A DNA stretch of 64,000 nt from Aquabacterium sp. (GTDB lineage Bacteria; Pseudomonadota; Gammaproteobacteria; Burkholderiales; Burkholderiaceae_C). The position numbers were made by a program, and so were the translations under genes. The notes beneath the pieces were generated by a model. It was given only the letters and a program-made list of their open reading frames with translations, ran no database searches and was not told where the DNA came from. Within the stretch, counting starts at the first letter, position 1, and each line of letters starts with the position of its first letter. The stretch is from NCBI RefSeq assembly GCF_030652515.1, contig NZ_JAUSAR010000100.1, positions 1 through 64,000 on the forward strand, written 5' to 3'. Below, one piece after another: positions 26,002 through 35,048 of this stretch.

Positions 26002-27162
26002 TCAGAGGAAGCGCGAAGCCAGCTCTTTCATGATTTCATTGGTGCCGCCGTAGATGCGTTGCACGCGCGAATCGGCCCACAGGCGGGCGATCGGGTACTC
26101 CTTCATGTAGCCATAGCCACCGAAGAGCTGCAGGCATTCGTCGATCAGCTTGCACTGGTTGTCGGTGATCCAGTACTTGATCAGCGCGGCGCGGTCCACG
26201 CCCAGCTTGCCTTGCAGGTGCTCGACCATGGCGGCATCGACCAGGGCGCGTGAGGCCAGCAGCAAAGCCTGGCATTCGGCCAGCTTGAAGCGCGTGTTCT
26301 GGAAGCTGAAGATGGGCTTGCCGAAGGCCTTGCGCTCTTTGGTGTACTCCAGCGTGACCTTCATGGCCAGCTCCATGGCGGCGATGCCGGCCAGGGCCAC
26401 CAGCATGCGCTCTTGCGGCAGCTGTTCCATCAGCTGGAAAAAGCCCATGCCCTCGACGCCACCGATCAGGTTGGAGGCGGGCACGATCACATCGTCGAAG
26501 AACAGCTCGGAGGTGTCCTGCGCGTCCATGCCGATCTTGTCGAGGTTGCGGCCACGGCGGAAGCCCGGCGCCTCATCGGTCTCGACCACGAACAGCGAGA
26601 TGCCTTGCGCGCCCTTGTCCTTGTCGGTTTTGCACACCACGATGACCAAGTTGGCCAACTGGCCGTTGGTGATGAAGGTCTTGCTGCCGTTGATCTTGTA
26701 GGTCTGGCCGTCTTCGGACTTCAAGGCCAGGGTGCGCACGCCTTGCAGGTCGGAGCCTGTGCCGGGTTCGGTCATGGCGATGGCGCTGATCAGCTCACCC
26801 GTGGCCAGGCGGGGCAGCCAGCGCTTTTTCTGTTCTTCGCTGCCGTAGTGAAAGATGTACGGCGCGACGATGCCCGAGTGCAAGGAGCCGCCAAAGCCGC
26901 CGATGGCGGCTTCGCCTTGCGCCAGCACCAGGGCCGCTTCGTGGCCGAAGTCACCGCCGCCGCCGCCATATTGCTCAGGGGTGGAGGCGCACAGGAAACC
27001 GTTGGCGCCAGCATCGCGCCAAGCCTGGCGGTCCATCACACCAGCATGGCGCCAGGCTTCGTCCTTGGGGCCCCACTGTTCGGTCATGAAACGTTTGGCC
27101 GATTCGAACACCATCTTGTGCTCGTCGGTCATCCAGGTCGCGGGGAAGTTTTGAATCGCCAT
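26002..27162 (-). CDS. Acyl-CoA dehydrogenase, first gene of the fad-like operon
   Basis: The 386-residue flavoenzyme has the motifs ISAIAMTEPGTGSDLQGVRT, FITNGQLANLVIVVCKT and LFGGYGYMKEYPIARLWADSRVQRIYGGTNEIMKELASR. It shows the long-chain-type N-terminus RFMTEQWGPKDEAWRHAGVMDRQAWRDAG. It is preceded by a 16-bp palindromic operator 25 bases upstream of the ATG and a divergent TetR gene. It starts the six-gene minus-strand transcript. Confidence 0.94.
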   Translation of the reverse strand: MAIQNFPATWMTDEHKMVFESAKRFMTEQWGPKDEAWRHAGVMDRQAWRDAGANGFLCASTPEQYGGGGGDFGHEAALVLAQGEAAIGGFGGSLHSGIVAPYIFHYGSEEQKKRWLPRLATGELISAIAMTEPGTGSDLQGVRTLALKSEDGQTYKINGSKTFITNGQLANLVIVVCKTDKDKGAQGISLFVVETDEAPGFRRGRNLDKIGMDAQDTSELFFDDVIVPASNLIGGVEGMGFFQLMEQLPQERMLVALAGIAAMELAMKVTLEYTKERKAFGKPIFSFQNTRFKLAECQALLLASRALVDAAMVEHLQGKLGVDRAALIKYWITDNQCKLIDECLQLFGGYGYMKEYPIARLWADSRVQRIYGGTNEIMKELASRFL

Positions 27163-27186
27163 GTGATGTGTCCTCGGTATCTGATT

Positions 27187-27202
27187 GGTAATTTAAATTA
27201 CC
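27187..27202. promoter_or_regulatory. Palindromic operator in the fad-like/TetR divergent region
   Basis: GGTAATTTAAATTACC is a perfect 16-bp inverted repeat between the divergent dehydrogenase and TetR genes. A related imperfect copy, GGTAATATTGATTTCC, lies at 27298-27313 directly before the TetR ATG. A minus-strand -10-like TACAAT is at 27216-27221. Both genes could be repressed by the TetR protein until an acyl-CoA ligand binds. Confidence 0.75.
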
Positions 27203-27313
27203 GTTCTGTTCAGGCATTGTAAAGTCCGCAGATGTTGGCGCCAGCCTCTTGCATTGGCAAGGGGAAATCACCAGGTTTCCCGCCGCCTGACTCATTTGGT
27301 AATATTGATTTCC

Positions 27314-27955
27314 ATGCCGGAAACCAAATCAACCATGAATTCAGCATCCGTCGATGCCCGTCAGGCCATGCTGGCCACCATGCGCCCCGACACGCTCAAA
27401 CGCATCGAAAAAGCCGTGTTGGATCTGTTCTCGCACCAGGACTTCCACGATGTGAGCCTGCTGGACGTGGCCAAGGCCGCCAATGTGTCCTTGCAGACCA
27501 TCTACAAATACTTCGGCAGCAAGGAAACCCTGGTCTACGCCATGCTTGACGTGATGCTGGGCCGCCTGGCCGAGCGCATGATCGACCACCTGCAGGGCAT
27601 CGACGACGCGCGCGAGCGCCTGCGCAAAACCTGCTGGGTCACGCTGGATTACATGGACAAGCACCCGGCCGTGATGCTGCTGCTGTTCACGGCGGTGCCT
27701 GTGTCGCGGCACAAAAACATCCGCATCTACGAAAGCCCCGAGCTGATGGGGGCCTTCCTGGGGGTGTTCAAAGATGGCCAGCAGCGTGGGGTGCTCAACG
27801 ACCAGGTGTCCAGCAAGATCCTGCTGGACGTGTTCATGGGCATCATCGGCCGCGTGGTGTTGATGCACATCGTTCGGCGCGAAGACCGCTCGCTGATCGA
27901 CCAGTTCGACGAGCTTTTCAACATCCTGTGGCGGGCGATGTCCTTGCCGGAGTAG
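27314..27955 (+). CDS. TetR-family regulator of the acyl-CoA operon
   Basis: The 213-residue protein has an HTH at about residues 22-70 (RIEKAVLDLFSHQDFHDVSLLDVAKAANVSLQTIYKYFGSKETLVYAML) and a C-terminal ligand-binding domain. Divergent placement beside beta-oxidation genes suggests an acyl-CoA-responsive repressor. The start is uncertain: ATG 27314 (used) or ATG 27332. Neither has a strong ribosome binding site. Confidence 0.88.
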   Translation: MPETKSTMNSASVDARQAMLATMRPDTLKRIEKAVLDLFSHQDFHDVSLLDVAKAANVSLQTIYKYFGSKETLVYAMLDVMLGRLAERMIDHLQGIDDARERLRKTCWVTLDYMDKHPAVMLLLFTAVPVSRHKNIRIYESPELMGAFLGVFKDGQQRGVLNDQVSSKILLDVFMGIIGRVVLMHIVRREDRSLIDQFDELFNILWRAMSLPE

Positions 27956-28058
27956 GCAAACGCGTCGTTTTTCCCGCAGATGCGGGCAGATACTCGTCAA
28001 GCGGCGCGTTTCATGAATAAAATGTAAGCGCTTGCCTTCGCTTTACAAGGGTCATCCC

Positions 28059-28472
28059 ATGAGCCGCTTGCCCCCTCTGGCCAACGACCAGCCCGATGCC
28101 GCCGACGCGGCGGGCACAGCGTCCAGCCGACGGATTCATGCTCGGCTGGCCATCAGGCGGCCCATTGGCCTGATCATGGCCGATGGCAGTGTCCGCTCGG
28201 CCACCACGGTCGATGTCAGCCAGGTTGGTTTGTCCATGACCACCGACAAGCCGATTGCCCCAGGCAGCAAATGCCAGGTGCGCCTGGAATGGCATTCGGG
28301 CGGCACCTTGCAGTCAGTGGAGCTGGCGGCCAAGTCGGTCTATTCCTCCTACACCTCACCCAAGAACTTTCGGATCGGCTTGCTCTTCCTGGAGGCGCGA
28401 GGGGTGGACACGTTCCTGCAGGAGTTGACCGGTTCATCGGTCAGCCCTGCGTTCAAGAACACGCTCGACTAG
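28059..28472 (+). CDS. PilZ-domain protein
   Basis: The 137-residue protein has a single PilZ domain. The c-di-GMP motifs are recognisable: a basic RRIHARLAIRRP stretch (RxxxR-like) at about residues 26-37 and DVSQVGLSM matching D/NxSxxG. It would be a cytoplasmic c-di-GMP receptor. I chose the ATG at 28059. A second PilZ protein is 1.5 kb away at 30030. Confidence 0.88.
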   Translation: MSRLPPLANDQPDAADAAGTASSRRIHARLAIRRPIGLIMADGSVRSATTVDVSQVGLSMTTDKPIAPGSKCQVRLEWHSGGTLQSVELAAKSVYSSYTSPKNFRIGLLFLEARGVDTFLQELTGSSVSPAFKNTLD

Positions 28473-28482
28473 CGCTGGTTGG

Positions 28483-29955
28483 TCAAGCCCGCCCGGTGGC
28501 CGGGTTGGAGAACTCCATCGCGCCATCGTTGATCGACCCCAGTCGCAGGCTCACAATGTCCAACGCGTAGTTCTGGTGCAGCTTCCACGGCGCCTTGTTG
28601 CCCTGCTGCGGAAACTTCTGCAGTGACCGCTGCACATACCCGGAGGTGAAGTCGATCCACGGTTCGGTCTTGAGCGTCGGGTCGTTGTTGCGGGGCGTGC
28701 ATTGGCGCAGGCCTTTCTGGTCCATGTGCTGGAGCAGGCGGCAAACGTACTCGCAGGTCAGGTCGCACTTGAGCGTCCACGAGGCGTTGGTGTAGCCGAA
28801 GGCCGAGGCCAGGTTGGGCACGCCGCTGTACATCATGCCTTTGTAGTTCAAGGTTTTGGACAGGTCCACGGCCTGGCCATCAACCACGATCTCCATGCCG
28901 CCCAGCACCAGCAGGTTCAGGCCGGTGGCGGTCACGACCAGATCGGCCTCGATCTCGGCGCCCGACTTGAGCTTGATGCCCTTGTCGGTGAAGGTGTCGA
29001 TGTGGTCGGTGACAACGGACGCACGGCCTGTCTTGATCGCCTTGAACAGGTCGCCATCGGGGACCAGGCACACGCGCTGGTCCCAGGGCTTGTAGCTGGG
29101 CGTGAAATGCTTGGCCACGTCGAAATCGGGCCCGAGGGCGTGACGCACCCCTTTCAGGATCAGGGCCTTGACGCGGTCGGGCCTGCGCTTGGACAGCCTG
29201 AAGAACAGCATGCCCAGCAGCACATTCTTCCAGCGGGTGATGCCGTAGGCCAACTTGCCTGGCAGGTGGCGGCGAAGGGCATTGGCCAGCTTGTCCTGCG
29301 CCGGTCGTGAAATGACGTAGGTGGGCGAGCGTTGCAGCATGGTGACGTGGGCCGCCTTGGGGGCCATGCTGGGCACCAGGGTGACCGCCGTGGCACCGCT
29401 GCCGATCACCACCACGCGTTGGCCGGTGTAGTCCAGGTCCGATGGCCAATCCTGGGGATGGACCACGCGGCCCTTGAAATGCTCGATGCCGGGGAAGCTG
29501 GGCGTGTAGCCCTGTTCGTAACTGTAGTAGCCACTGCACATGAACAGGAAGCCGCAAGTGAGGGTGACGGGCTCTTTCGCCTGGCCGAGTTCGACCTCGA
29601 CGGTCCAGCGTGCATCGGTGGTTGACCATGCTGCGCGCTTGACGCGGTGCCCGTATCGGATGTGCTGGTCGATGCCGAACTGCCGAGCCGTGTCGCGCAC
29701 GTACTTGAGGATGGCCGGGCCATCGGCAATGGCCTTGGCTTCGGTCCAGGGCTGGAAGGAGTAGCCCAGGGTGTACATGTCGGAGTCGGAGCGGATGCCT
29801 GGGTAGCGGAACAGGTCCCAGGTGCCCCCGCTGCTGTCACGGCCTTCCAGGATGGCATAGCGTTTGCCGGGGCAGTGGGCTTGCAGGTGGTAGCCCGCAC
29901 CAATGCCCGACAGGCCTGCGCCCACGATCAGCACGTCAAACTGTTCAGCCGACAT
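28483..29955 (-). CDS. Baeyer-Villiger-type flavin monooxygenase
   Basis: The 490-residue FAD/NADPH enzyme has the first Rossmann motif GAGLSG (12-17), then GGTWDLFRYPGIRSDSDMYTLGYSF. The type I BVMO fingerprint FKGRVVHPQDWP is at 160-171, and the second dinucleotide motif GSGATA is near 185. The intact fingerprint suggests oxygen insertion next to a ketone carbonyl, although the substrate is unknown. I chose the ATG at 29955 so that the FAD motif is N-terminal. Confidence 0.92.
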   Translation of the reverse strand: MSAEQFDVLIVGAGLSGIGAGYHLQAHCPGKRYAILEGRDSSGGTWDLFRYPGIRSDSDMYTLGYSFQPWTEAKAIADGPAILKYVRDTARQFGIDQHIRYGHRVKRAAWSTTDARWTVEVELGQAKEPVTLTCGFLFMCSGYYSYEQGYTPSFPGIEHFKGRVVHPQDWPSDLDYTGQRVVVIGSGATAVTLVPSMAPKAAHVTMLQRSPTYVISRPAQDKLANALRRHLPGKLAYGITRWKNVLLGMLFFRLSKRRPDRVKALILKGVRHALGPDFDVAKHFTPSYKPWDQRVCLVPDGDLFKAIKTGRASVVTDHIDTFTDKGIKLKSGAEIEADLVVTATGLNLLVLGGMEIVVDGQAVDLSKTLNYKGMMYSGVPNLASAFGYTNASWTLKCDLTCEYVCRLLQHMDQKGLRQCTPRNNDPTLKTEPWIDFTSGYVQRSLQKFPQQGNKAPWKLHQNYALDIVSLRLGSINDGAMEFSNPATGRA

Positions 29956-30029
29956 ACAACACATTCCATCGGTTAAAAGAAACAGAATAAGCGGAAAACC
30001 AAATCGCTTCACTCCATCTGAGAGGCCTT

Positions 30030-30701
30030 ATGCCAAACGACACCAACCATGCCCCGGTCACTGAAGTGGCATTGCGATCGCTCAAGCTGCGCCCTGGCTT
30101 GGCCTTGCAGACGCAGGGCGTCACGCCGGGTTCGCCCAAGCTGGAGGCGCAGTTCCTGGCTGCCATTGAAGGCAAGGGCGTGATGGTGGGGCCCCATGCG
30201 GCGTCCAGCGGCAAGTCGCCCCTGAAGGCGGGCGACGAGTACACCGTGCAGGGCTTCACGGGGCAGCATGATTTCTCGTTCAAGGCCCAAGTCATCCAGA
30301 TTTTCGAGGTGCCCTTTGTGTATGCGCTGCTGGTCTATCCCAAGGTGGTTCAGGCCCGTGTGGTTCGCCGCTCCATGCGCATGAAAACATCATTGCCCGC
30401 CAAGCTGACCTTGCCGGGCGGCAGTGGGGCCATCAGCGCCACGTTGATCGACGTGAGCCCGTTTGGGGCGATGGTGCACGCGCCCAGTGCCGTCGGCGTG
30501 ATCGGCGACCTGGTCAACCTGGCGGTGGGTGTCGACTTCGAGGGCGAGTTGGTTGGCCTGGAGATCCCCGCCAAGCTGTGCCACAGCCACAAGGCCGATG
30601 CGGGTGACGGGATCCACGTGGGCATGTCTTTCAAGACCGTGTCGCAGCGCGACAAGCTGATCCTGCATTACCTGGCCCAGTCATCGACCGAGCCAGTGTG
30701 A
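30030..30701 (+). CDS. YcgR-like PilZ protein (flagellar brake type)
   Basis: The 223-residue protein has an N-terminal PilZN/YcgR-like domain (about 10-105) and a PilZ domain (about 110-215). The motifs are RRSMRMK (RxxxR) and DVSPFGAMV (DxSxxG). In other bacteria such proteins bind c-di-GMP and slow flagellar motors or affect biofilm genes. It is divergent from the monooxygenase (74-base gap) and convergent with the YceI gene. Confidence 0.85.
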   Translation: MPNDTNHAPVTEVALRSLKLRPGLALQTQGVTPGSPKLEAQFLAAIEGKGVMVGPHAASSGKSPLKAGDEYTVQGFTGQHDFSFKAQVIQIFEVPFVYALLVYPKVVQARVVRRSMRMKTSLPAKLTLPGGSGAISATLIDVSPFGAMVHAPSAVGVIGDLVNLAVGVDFEGELVGLEIPAKLCHSHKADAGDGIHVGMSFKTVSQRDKLILHYLAQSSTEPV

Positions 30702-30707
30702 GGCTCA

Positions 30708-31280
30708 TCAAGGGGTTTGAACCGCCTCGACCTGGATGCGCAAGGGCACGTCCATCTTGAAGCCATAGGCCTTGCCGGCATCGATGCCGAAGTCATCGCG
30801 GTTGATGGACGCTGACGCATCGGCGCCGCACAGCTCACGCTTGAGCATGGGGTGCGGGATGCACTTGAAGCTGTTGACCTTGAGTACCACGGGCTTGGTC
30901 ACGCCATGCAAGGTCAGCTCGCCCACCACCTGCGTGGGCGCGCCATTGACGAAGCCGTCCAGCTTGCCTTTGTAGCGGGCCTGGGGGTACTTGGCGGTGT
31001 CGAACAACTCGGCACTGCGTGCCTTGTCGTTCATGATCTCCAGGCCAAAGTCCACGCTGTTGGCATCGATGGTCACATCGATCGTGCCGGTGCCCGCGGC
31101 CTTGTCCAGCGTGACCTGGCCACTGGTCTTGTTGAACTTGCCACGCCACACCGAGATGCCCATGTGGTCGGCCTCGAAGCTGGGGAAGGTGTGGGTGGGG
31201 TCGATGGTGTAGTTGACCGGGGCGGCCGAAGCGGCGCCGATCGCCAGGGTGCTCAGCAGCACGCCAAGAAGCTTGTTCAT
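30708..31280 (-). CDS. YceI-like periplasmic lipocalin-type protein
   Basis: The 190-residue protein has a signal peptide ([20 protein letters not shown]). It then has a YceI barrel: [36 protein letters not shown]...[16 protein letters not shown]. Family members bind isoprenoids or other lipids in the periplasm and are often induced by stress or high pH. It ends facing the PilZ gene. Confidence 0.94.
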   Translation of the reverse strand: MNKLLGVLLSTLAIGAASAAPVNYTIDPTHTFPSFEADHMGISVWRGKFNKTSGQVTLDKAAGTGTIDVTIDANSVDFGLEIMNDKARSAELFDTAKYPQARYKGKLDGFVNGAPTQVVGELTLHGVTKPVVLKVNSFKCIPHPMLKRELCGADASASINRDDFGIDAGKAYGFKMDVPLRIQVEAVQTP

Positions 31281-31582
31281 GCGAGTCCTCTTTGTGGGTG
31301 ACGAGCCCCCAGTTTAAGCATGAAGAGCCGCCCTATCCCTCTGAGGTGTGTAGGGGGGGGCAAACCCCCTACACCTTGGGATCGCCCCCGTGGGCCACAT
31401 CGACTTCAATGCCGCCTGTTGTCGAAACAATTGCAACACAAGCGCGTGCTGGATGAAGCACTGCTGAAACGCGGCCCGCACAAACTTCTTTTCATCGGAA
31501 CACAAACCGCTCCGATGTCCCCCGGGACTTCAGCGCATTCGCTGTCATCCGCTCAAATTTTTCACCATCAATTGGACATCTC
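31281..31582. other. Intergenic region with a strong inverted repeat
   Basis: About 300 bases lie between yceI and the serine hydrolase gene. It carries the inverted repeat at 31344-31376 (listed separately). No gene is convincing; an 88-codon frame on the plus strand lacks protein-like composition. Confidence 0.5.
31344..31376. repeat. G-rich/C-rich inverted repeat, possible operator
   Basis: TAGGGGG...CCCCCTA (7-bp arms, 7-base gap) sits inside longer AGGTG/CACCT arms with a small bulge. It lies about 210 bases before the serine hydrolase ATG. No U-tract follows, so it looks more like a regulator-binding palindrome than a terminator. Confidence 0.5.
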
Positions 31583-33631
31583 ATGAAACTGACATCACAC
31601 GCCCTGTTCGGTGCAGGCGCTTTCCTCATCAGCGGCTTGACCGCCGCCTTCATGCCCGCCACTGCCATTGCTGCGGCCACACTGCAAATCGTGGAGGGCA
31701 GCGGCGAGTTCCAGTTTCTGCAAAGCGCGATCACCGTGGTCAAGCCCCAGATCGTGACCCTGCAGTGGACCACCGACCAGGCCGCCACCGGTGGCACCTG
31801 GCAGGTCACCAACGCGGCCAACCAGGTGGTGGCCAGCGGCGAGTCCGTGGCGCCCACGGCCGGGCATTTTCAACGCTTCAGCCTGCCCGCCAATGCCTTC
31901 CTGATCTCGCCCACCGTGGCGGCGCCCACGAAGTTCAACATCAAGATCACCCCGCACAACGCGGTCAATGCGCCTTTGGGTGCGGCCTCTCCGACGGTTG
32001 TGGTCACCGAGGTGCCTGATGTGAGCCAGCCGCCCATCGTGTTTGGCGATGCGGCCAAGTTCCCCAAGGTGGAGATCATCAACTACGACGAGAAGATTGG
32101 CGTGGTGCCGTTCACGCAGATCCACTACGCAGGTGCCGACGTGACCTTGCGGGTGAGCAACAAGACCAGAGTGGCCACCGACCCGATGTGGTTGTCCCTG
32201 AAGGACTTCAATGTGCTGATGCGCCAGACCACGTCTCAGATTGCCATCCCGGCGCTGGCCGCGGGCGCTTCGCAAACCGTGACGGTGCACCTGGATGCAG
32301 TGTTGCCACCGGCTCAATCGCAATTGCCGCAAGCCCAGCAGTACTCGCTGTGGAGTCAGCAATACCGCGCTGCCTGCGGCATTCAACTGCGCAGCGTGCT
32401 GGATTGGCGTGGCCCGCAAGCCAACACGCCGATGGGCGATCACCAGGAATCGTTGCTGGTCAAGGAAGGTTGGAGCGACTATGCCAAGGTGCCGCCCAGC
32501 GTGCCGGTCTGTGATGGCAAGGTGTGCGTCTCGGTCTGCCAGATCGAGAAGAACTTGCGCGCCCAGCTGGATGGCAAGGTGACGGGCTACTCTTTCTTTG
32601 TGGGCAACTACCCCAAGTTCGGCAGCGGTGGCCAGGCGCGTGTCAATGCGGATGGTGCATTACCTTTCACCTCAAGCACCAAGATCACGGTGGCCAGTGT
32701 CAGCAAGTTCGTGACGGCCGTGGCCGCGGTGCGCATCCTGGACAAAGCGGGTGTCAGTCTGGACGCGCCGATCGGGCCATACCTGCCTGCTGACTGGTCT
32801 TCAGCCAGCACGTACGTCAAGGGCATCACCTTCTCGCAACTCTTGGGCCAACGCAGCGGCATCAAGGACTACGGCAATGTCTCGCAAGACTATGCGCAGT
32901 TGAAGAAGTTCTTCACGGCCAGCGTCAACGCCAAGGGCACGACCGCGTGCCAAGGCGCAGCCGTGGTCAACCCCGCGAACCCGATCAACCCCAACGACAT
33001 GGGCTGGTGCTACAGCAACTACAACTTCGCCATCATGCGGGTGTTGCTGCCCAAGGTGGCGGGTTACGCGGAAGACATCAACCAGGTGTCGCGTCCTGTG
33101 ACTCTGGCCAACCAATACGTCAAGCTGGTGCAGCAAAATGTGTTTGACCGCGTGGGCCAAACAGGCGTGACCTGCAAGCCACCCGCCTCGAACAACCATG
33201 CCTATGCTTACAAGAACGCAGGCCTCAATGTGGCGGGCACCGACTTTGGTGATGTGTCGCTGATCTGCGGTGCGGCGGGTTGGTACCTCTCGGCTGAAGA
33301 CCTGGCCAAGGTGATGTTGAGCTTGAACACCAAGGACGGCAAGATCTTGGCAGCCACGGCGGCCAAAGACCTCTTCGACACGATGCGAAAACGCGGTCTG
33401 GGCTGGGATGTGGTGTTGAACACCGAACTGGAGAAGAACGGTGGCTGGAGTGCCAATTGCAATGGCAGCGGTGTGTGCGACAACATCAGCACCTCGGTGG
33501 CCTTGTTTGGTCCGGTGGTGGGCCCCCGTTTGCCGGGTGTGTTGTTCCTGAACTCGAACATCACGGGTGGCGGCGGCGCGAAGGGTGTGCTTGAGAAAGC
33601 GTACAACGACGCGATCTACACGATGCCCTGA
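31583..33631 (+). CDS. Large secreted serine hydrolase (beta-lactamase/penicillin-binding fold)
   Basis: The 682-residue protein has a signal peptide of about 30 residues. An Ig-like/beta-rich N-terminal region (about 32-300, TLQIVEGSGEFQFLQSAITVV) has no family I can name. It is followed by a class C beta-lactamase-like domain with catalytic SVSK (Ser372, Lys375), YSN (Tyr477) and a likely third motif near NGGW. Such domains are esterases or peptidases rather than antibiotic hydrolases. Several Cys pairs (C310, C315, C319) may form disulphides. Confidence 0.82.
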   Translation: MKLTSHALFGAGAFLISGLTAAFMPATAIAAATLQIVEGSGEFQFLQSAITVVKPQIVTLQWTTDQAATGGTWQVTNAANQVVASGESVAPTAGHFQRFSLPANAFLISPTVAAPTKFNIKITPHNAVNAPLGAASPTVVVTEVPDVSQPPIVFGDAAKFPKVEIINYDEKIGVVPFTQIHYAGADVTLRVSNKTRVATDPMWLSLKDFNVLMRQTTSQIAIPALAAGASQTVTVHLDAVLPPAQSQLPQAQQYSLWSQQYRAACGIQLRSVLDWRGPQANTPMGDHQESLLVKEGWSDYAKVPPSVPVCDGKVCVSVCQIEKNLRAQLDGKVTGYSFFVGNYPKFGSGGQARVNADGALPFTSSTKITVASVSKFVTAVAAVRILDKAGVSLDAPIGPYLPADWSSASTYVKGITFSQLLGQRSGIKDYGNVSQDYAQLKKFFTASVNAKGTTACQGAAVVNPANPINPNDMGWCYSNYNFAIMRVLLPKVAGYAEDINQVSRPVTLANQYVKLVQQNVFDRVGQTGVTCKPPASNNHAYAYKNAGLNVAGTDFGDVSLICGAAGWYLSAEDLAKVMLSLNTKDGKILAATAAKDLFDTMRKRGLGWDVVLNTELEKNGGWSANCNGSGVCDNISTSVALFGPVVGPRLPGVLFLNSNITGGGGAKGVLEKAYNDAIYTMP

Positions 33632-33657
33632 TTCCCCAGTTATCGTGGCTTTTCTGT

Positions 33658-33691
33658 GGCCTGGGCCGATGCAAGTCGGCCCAGGCCTTTT
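33658..33691 (+). terminator. Rho-independent terminator of the serine hydrolase gene
   Basis: GGCCTGGGCCGA (33658-33669) pairs perfectly with TCGGCCCAGGCC (33676-33687) around a 6-base loop and runs into TTTTGGTTT. It is among the strongest terminators in the window. Confidence 0.95.
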
Positions 33692-33764
33692 GGTTTGGCC
33701 GCAGGGGGCTTTACGGGCACGTTGATTGCACTTTCAAGGCATCGCAGCAATCATGGGGTTGATC

Positions 33765-34091
33765 ATGTTGAAAAAATGGATAACGGCCAGTGCATTGGTC
33801 ATGGGCGCCATGGGGGCCATGGCGCAAAGCAATGAGTCGCTGCAGATCAGGTCGCTGGAGGTGATCGCCGGTGCGCCCACCAGCTCCTTCACGGGCGAAG
33901 CTCGCAACACGGCGGGTCGTGTCATCAAGGAAGCGGTGATCCAGTTCAACCTGTACGACGCCCAAGGCAATTTGGTGGGCAATGCGGAAACGCGCGCGAG
34001 CAACATCGAGCCAGACGGTGTCTGGAAATTCCAGTCCTCGCCCAAGGTGCCTTTCACCACAGTGAAAGCCTTTGATGTGAAAGCTTATTGA
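33765..34091 (+). CDS. Secreted FxLYD-domain protein
   Basis: The 108-residue protein has a signal peptide (MLKKWITASALVMGAMGAMA). It then has a small beta-sandwich matching FxLYD domains (FTGEARNTAGRVIKEAVIQFNLYDAQGNLVGNAETRASNIEPDGVWKF). The domain's role is mostly unknown; it is often found in exported or membrane proteins. I chose the ATG at 33765 to place the signal peptide at the N-terminus. Confidence 0.82.
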   Translation: MLKKWITASALVMGAMGAMAQSNESLQIRSLEVIAGAPTSSFTGEARNTAGRVIKEAVIQFNLYDAQGNLVGNAETRASNIEPDGVWKFQSSPKVPFTTVKAFDVKAY

Positions 34092-34216
34092 CGCTGTTTT
34101 AACCTGCACCTTTTACACACGGGTTGACGGGTGGGGAAAACGGGGCTTGATCCTGGCCTTTCCGTCCCGATATGCTGGTGGTGCCTTCGCACGTTGTCGA
34201 ACAGGAGTTGTCCGTC

Positions 34217-34549
34217 ATGACTCAGCCATCCCCCCAGGCCGGTTCCGCCCAGTTGTCGATCATCGAAACATTGGCCTATGCGCTGGAGCGCGTCGAACGC
34301 GGCTTCACGTCGGTCAGCCCGCAGCAATACCAGCAACTGACATTGCGCCTGGGCGAGGCCTTGCGCACCGCCGGGCCGGGCGTGTCGCTGCAAGCTTTGC
34401 TGGACGCGTTTCCGGCCACGGCCGAACTGTACGAGAACGTGAATTACGAACGTGCCGGCCTGTGCCGCTCGCCCTTGCAGGCCAGTTCGGATGCCGAGGT
34501 GATGGCGCGCACCATCCTGGCCCGGGCGCGTTGCGCCGAAGGCTGCTGA
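34217..34549 (+). CDS. Hypothetical protein
   Basis: The 110-residue soluble, helical protein (LSIIETLAYALERVERGFTSVSPQQYQQLTLRLGEALRTAGPG...) has a good AGGAG ribosome binding site before the ATG at 34217. The sequence is coding-like and complete, but I do not recognise a family. It is convergent with the MerR gene, separated by only 9 bases. Confidence 0.7.
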   Translation: MTQPSPQAGSAQLSIIETLAYALERVERGFTSVSPQQYQQLTLRLGEALRTAGPGVSLQALLDAFPATAELYENVNYERAGLCRSPLQASSDAEVMARTILARARCAEGC

Positions 34550-34558
34550 TCGGGGCGA

Positions 34559-34987
34559 TCAGCGTGGCTTGGCTTTTGACGCGCGCTTGCTGTCCAGCAT
34601 CTGGCGGCTGCGCTCGTTGATCAGCCGCAATTCGGCCAGCGAGGTGTCGATCTCGGCGCGCTTGGCTTCCAGATCGCGGATGGCCGCATCCGTGGTTTCG
34701 ATCACGTAGGTGAGCTGCTGCACGCGGCCCTCACCTTGGTCGCCGTACATGTCCAGGTAGGTTTTCACTTCTGACAGCGGCATGCCCAGTGATTTGGCGC
34801 GCAGGATGCGCGACAAGCGGGCTCGATCGACTTTGGAATAAACCCGCGTGCCATTGAGGCGGCGCGGCGCCAGCAAACCCTTGGTTTCGTAAAAGCGCAG
34901 GGTTCGGGGCGAGACCTCGAAGGCCGCGCACATCTCGGCGATGCCCATCAGGGCCTCGCTGTCGCCAAGGGTCTTGTCTTCCGTCAT
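34559..34987 (-). CDS. MerR-family regulator, LiuR/AtuR-like
   Basis: The 142-residue protein has an N-terminal MerR HTH (about 14-55, MGIAEMCAAFEVSPRTLRFYETKGLLAPRRLNGTRVYSKVDRARL), a connecting helix and a coiled-coil dimerisation helix (about 90-130). LiuR-type MerR proteins control branched-chain amino acid and terpenoid acyl-CoA catabolism in proteobacteria. It is divergent from the carboxylase operon with the palindrome TTGACGTTAACGTCAA between them. I chose the ATG at 34987. Confidence 0.85.
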   Translation of the reverse strand: MTEDKTLGDSEALMGIAEMCAAFEVSPRTLRFYETKGLLAPRRLNGTRVYSKVDRARLSRILRAKSLGMPLSEVKTYLDMYGDQGEGRVQQLTYVIETTDAAIRDLEAKRAEIDTSLAELRLINERSRQMLDSKRASKAKPR

Positions 34988-35048
34988 CCCCGCATTATGG
35001 ACGATGCCTTCCCCATGGGTTCGAGGGATTACCCAATGGTGTAGTTGA

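Noticed and set aside
27973-27986. Hairpin CCCGC-N4-GCGGG after the TetR gene as terminator
   Set aside because: The T-run lies before the stem rather than after it on the plus strand, and the stem is only 5 bp.
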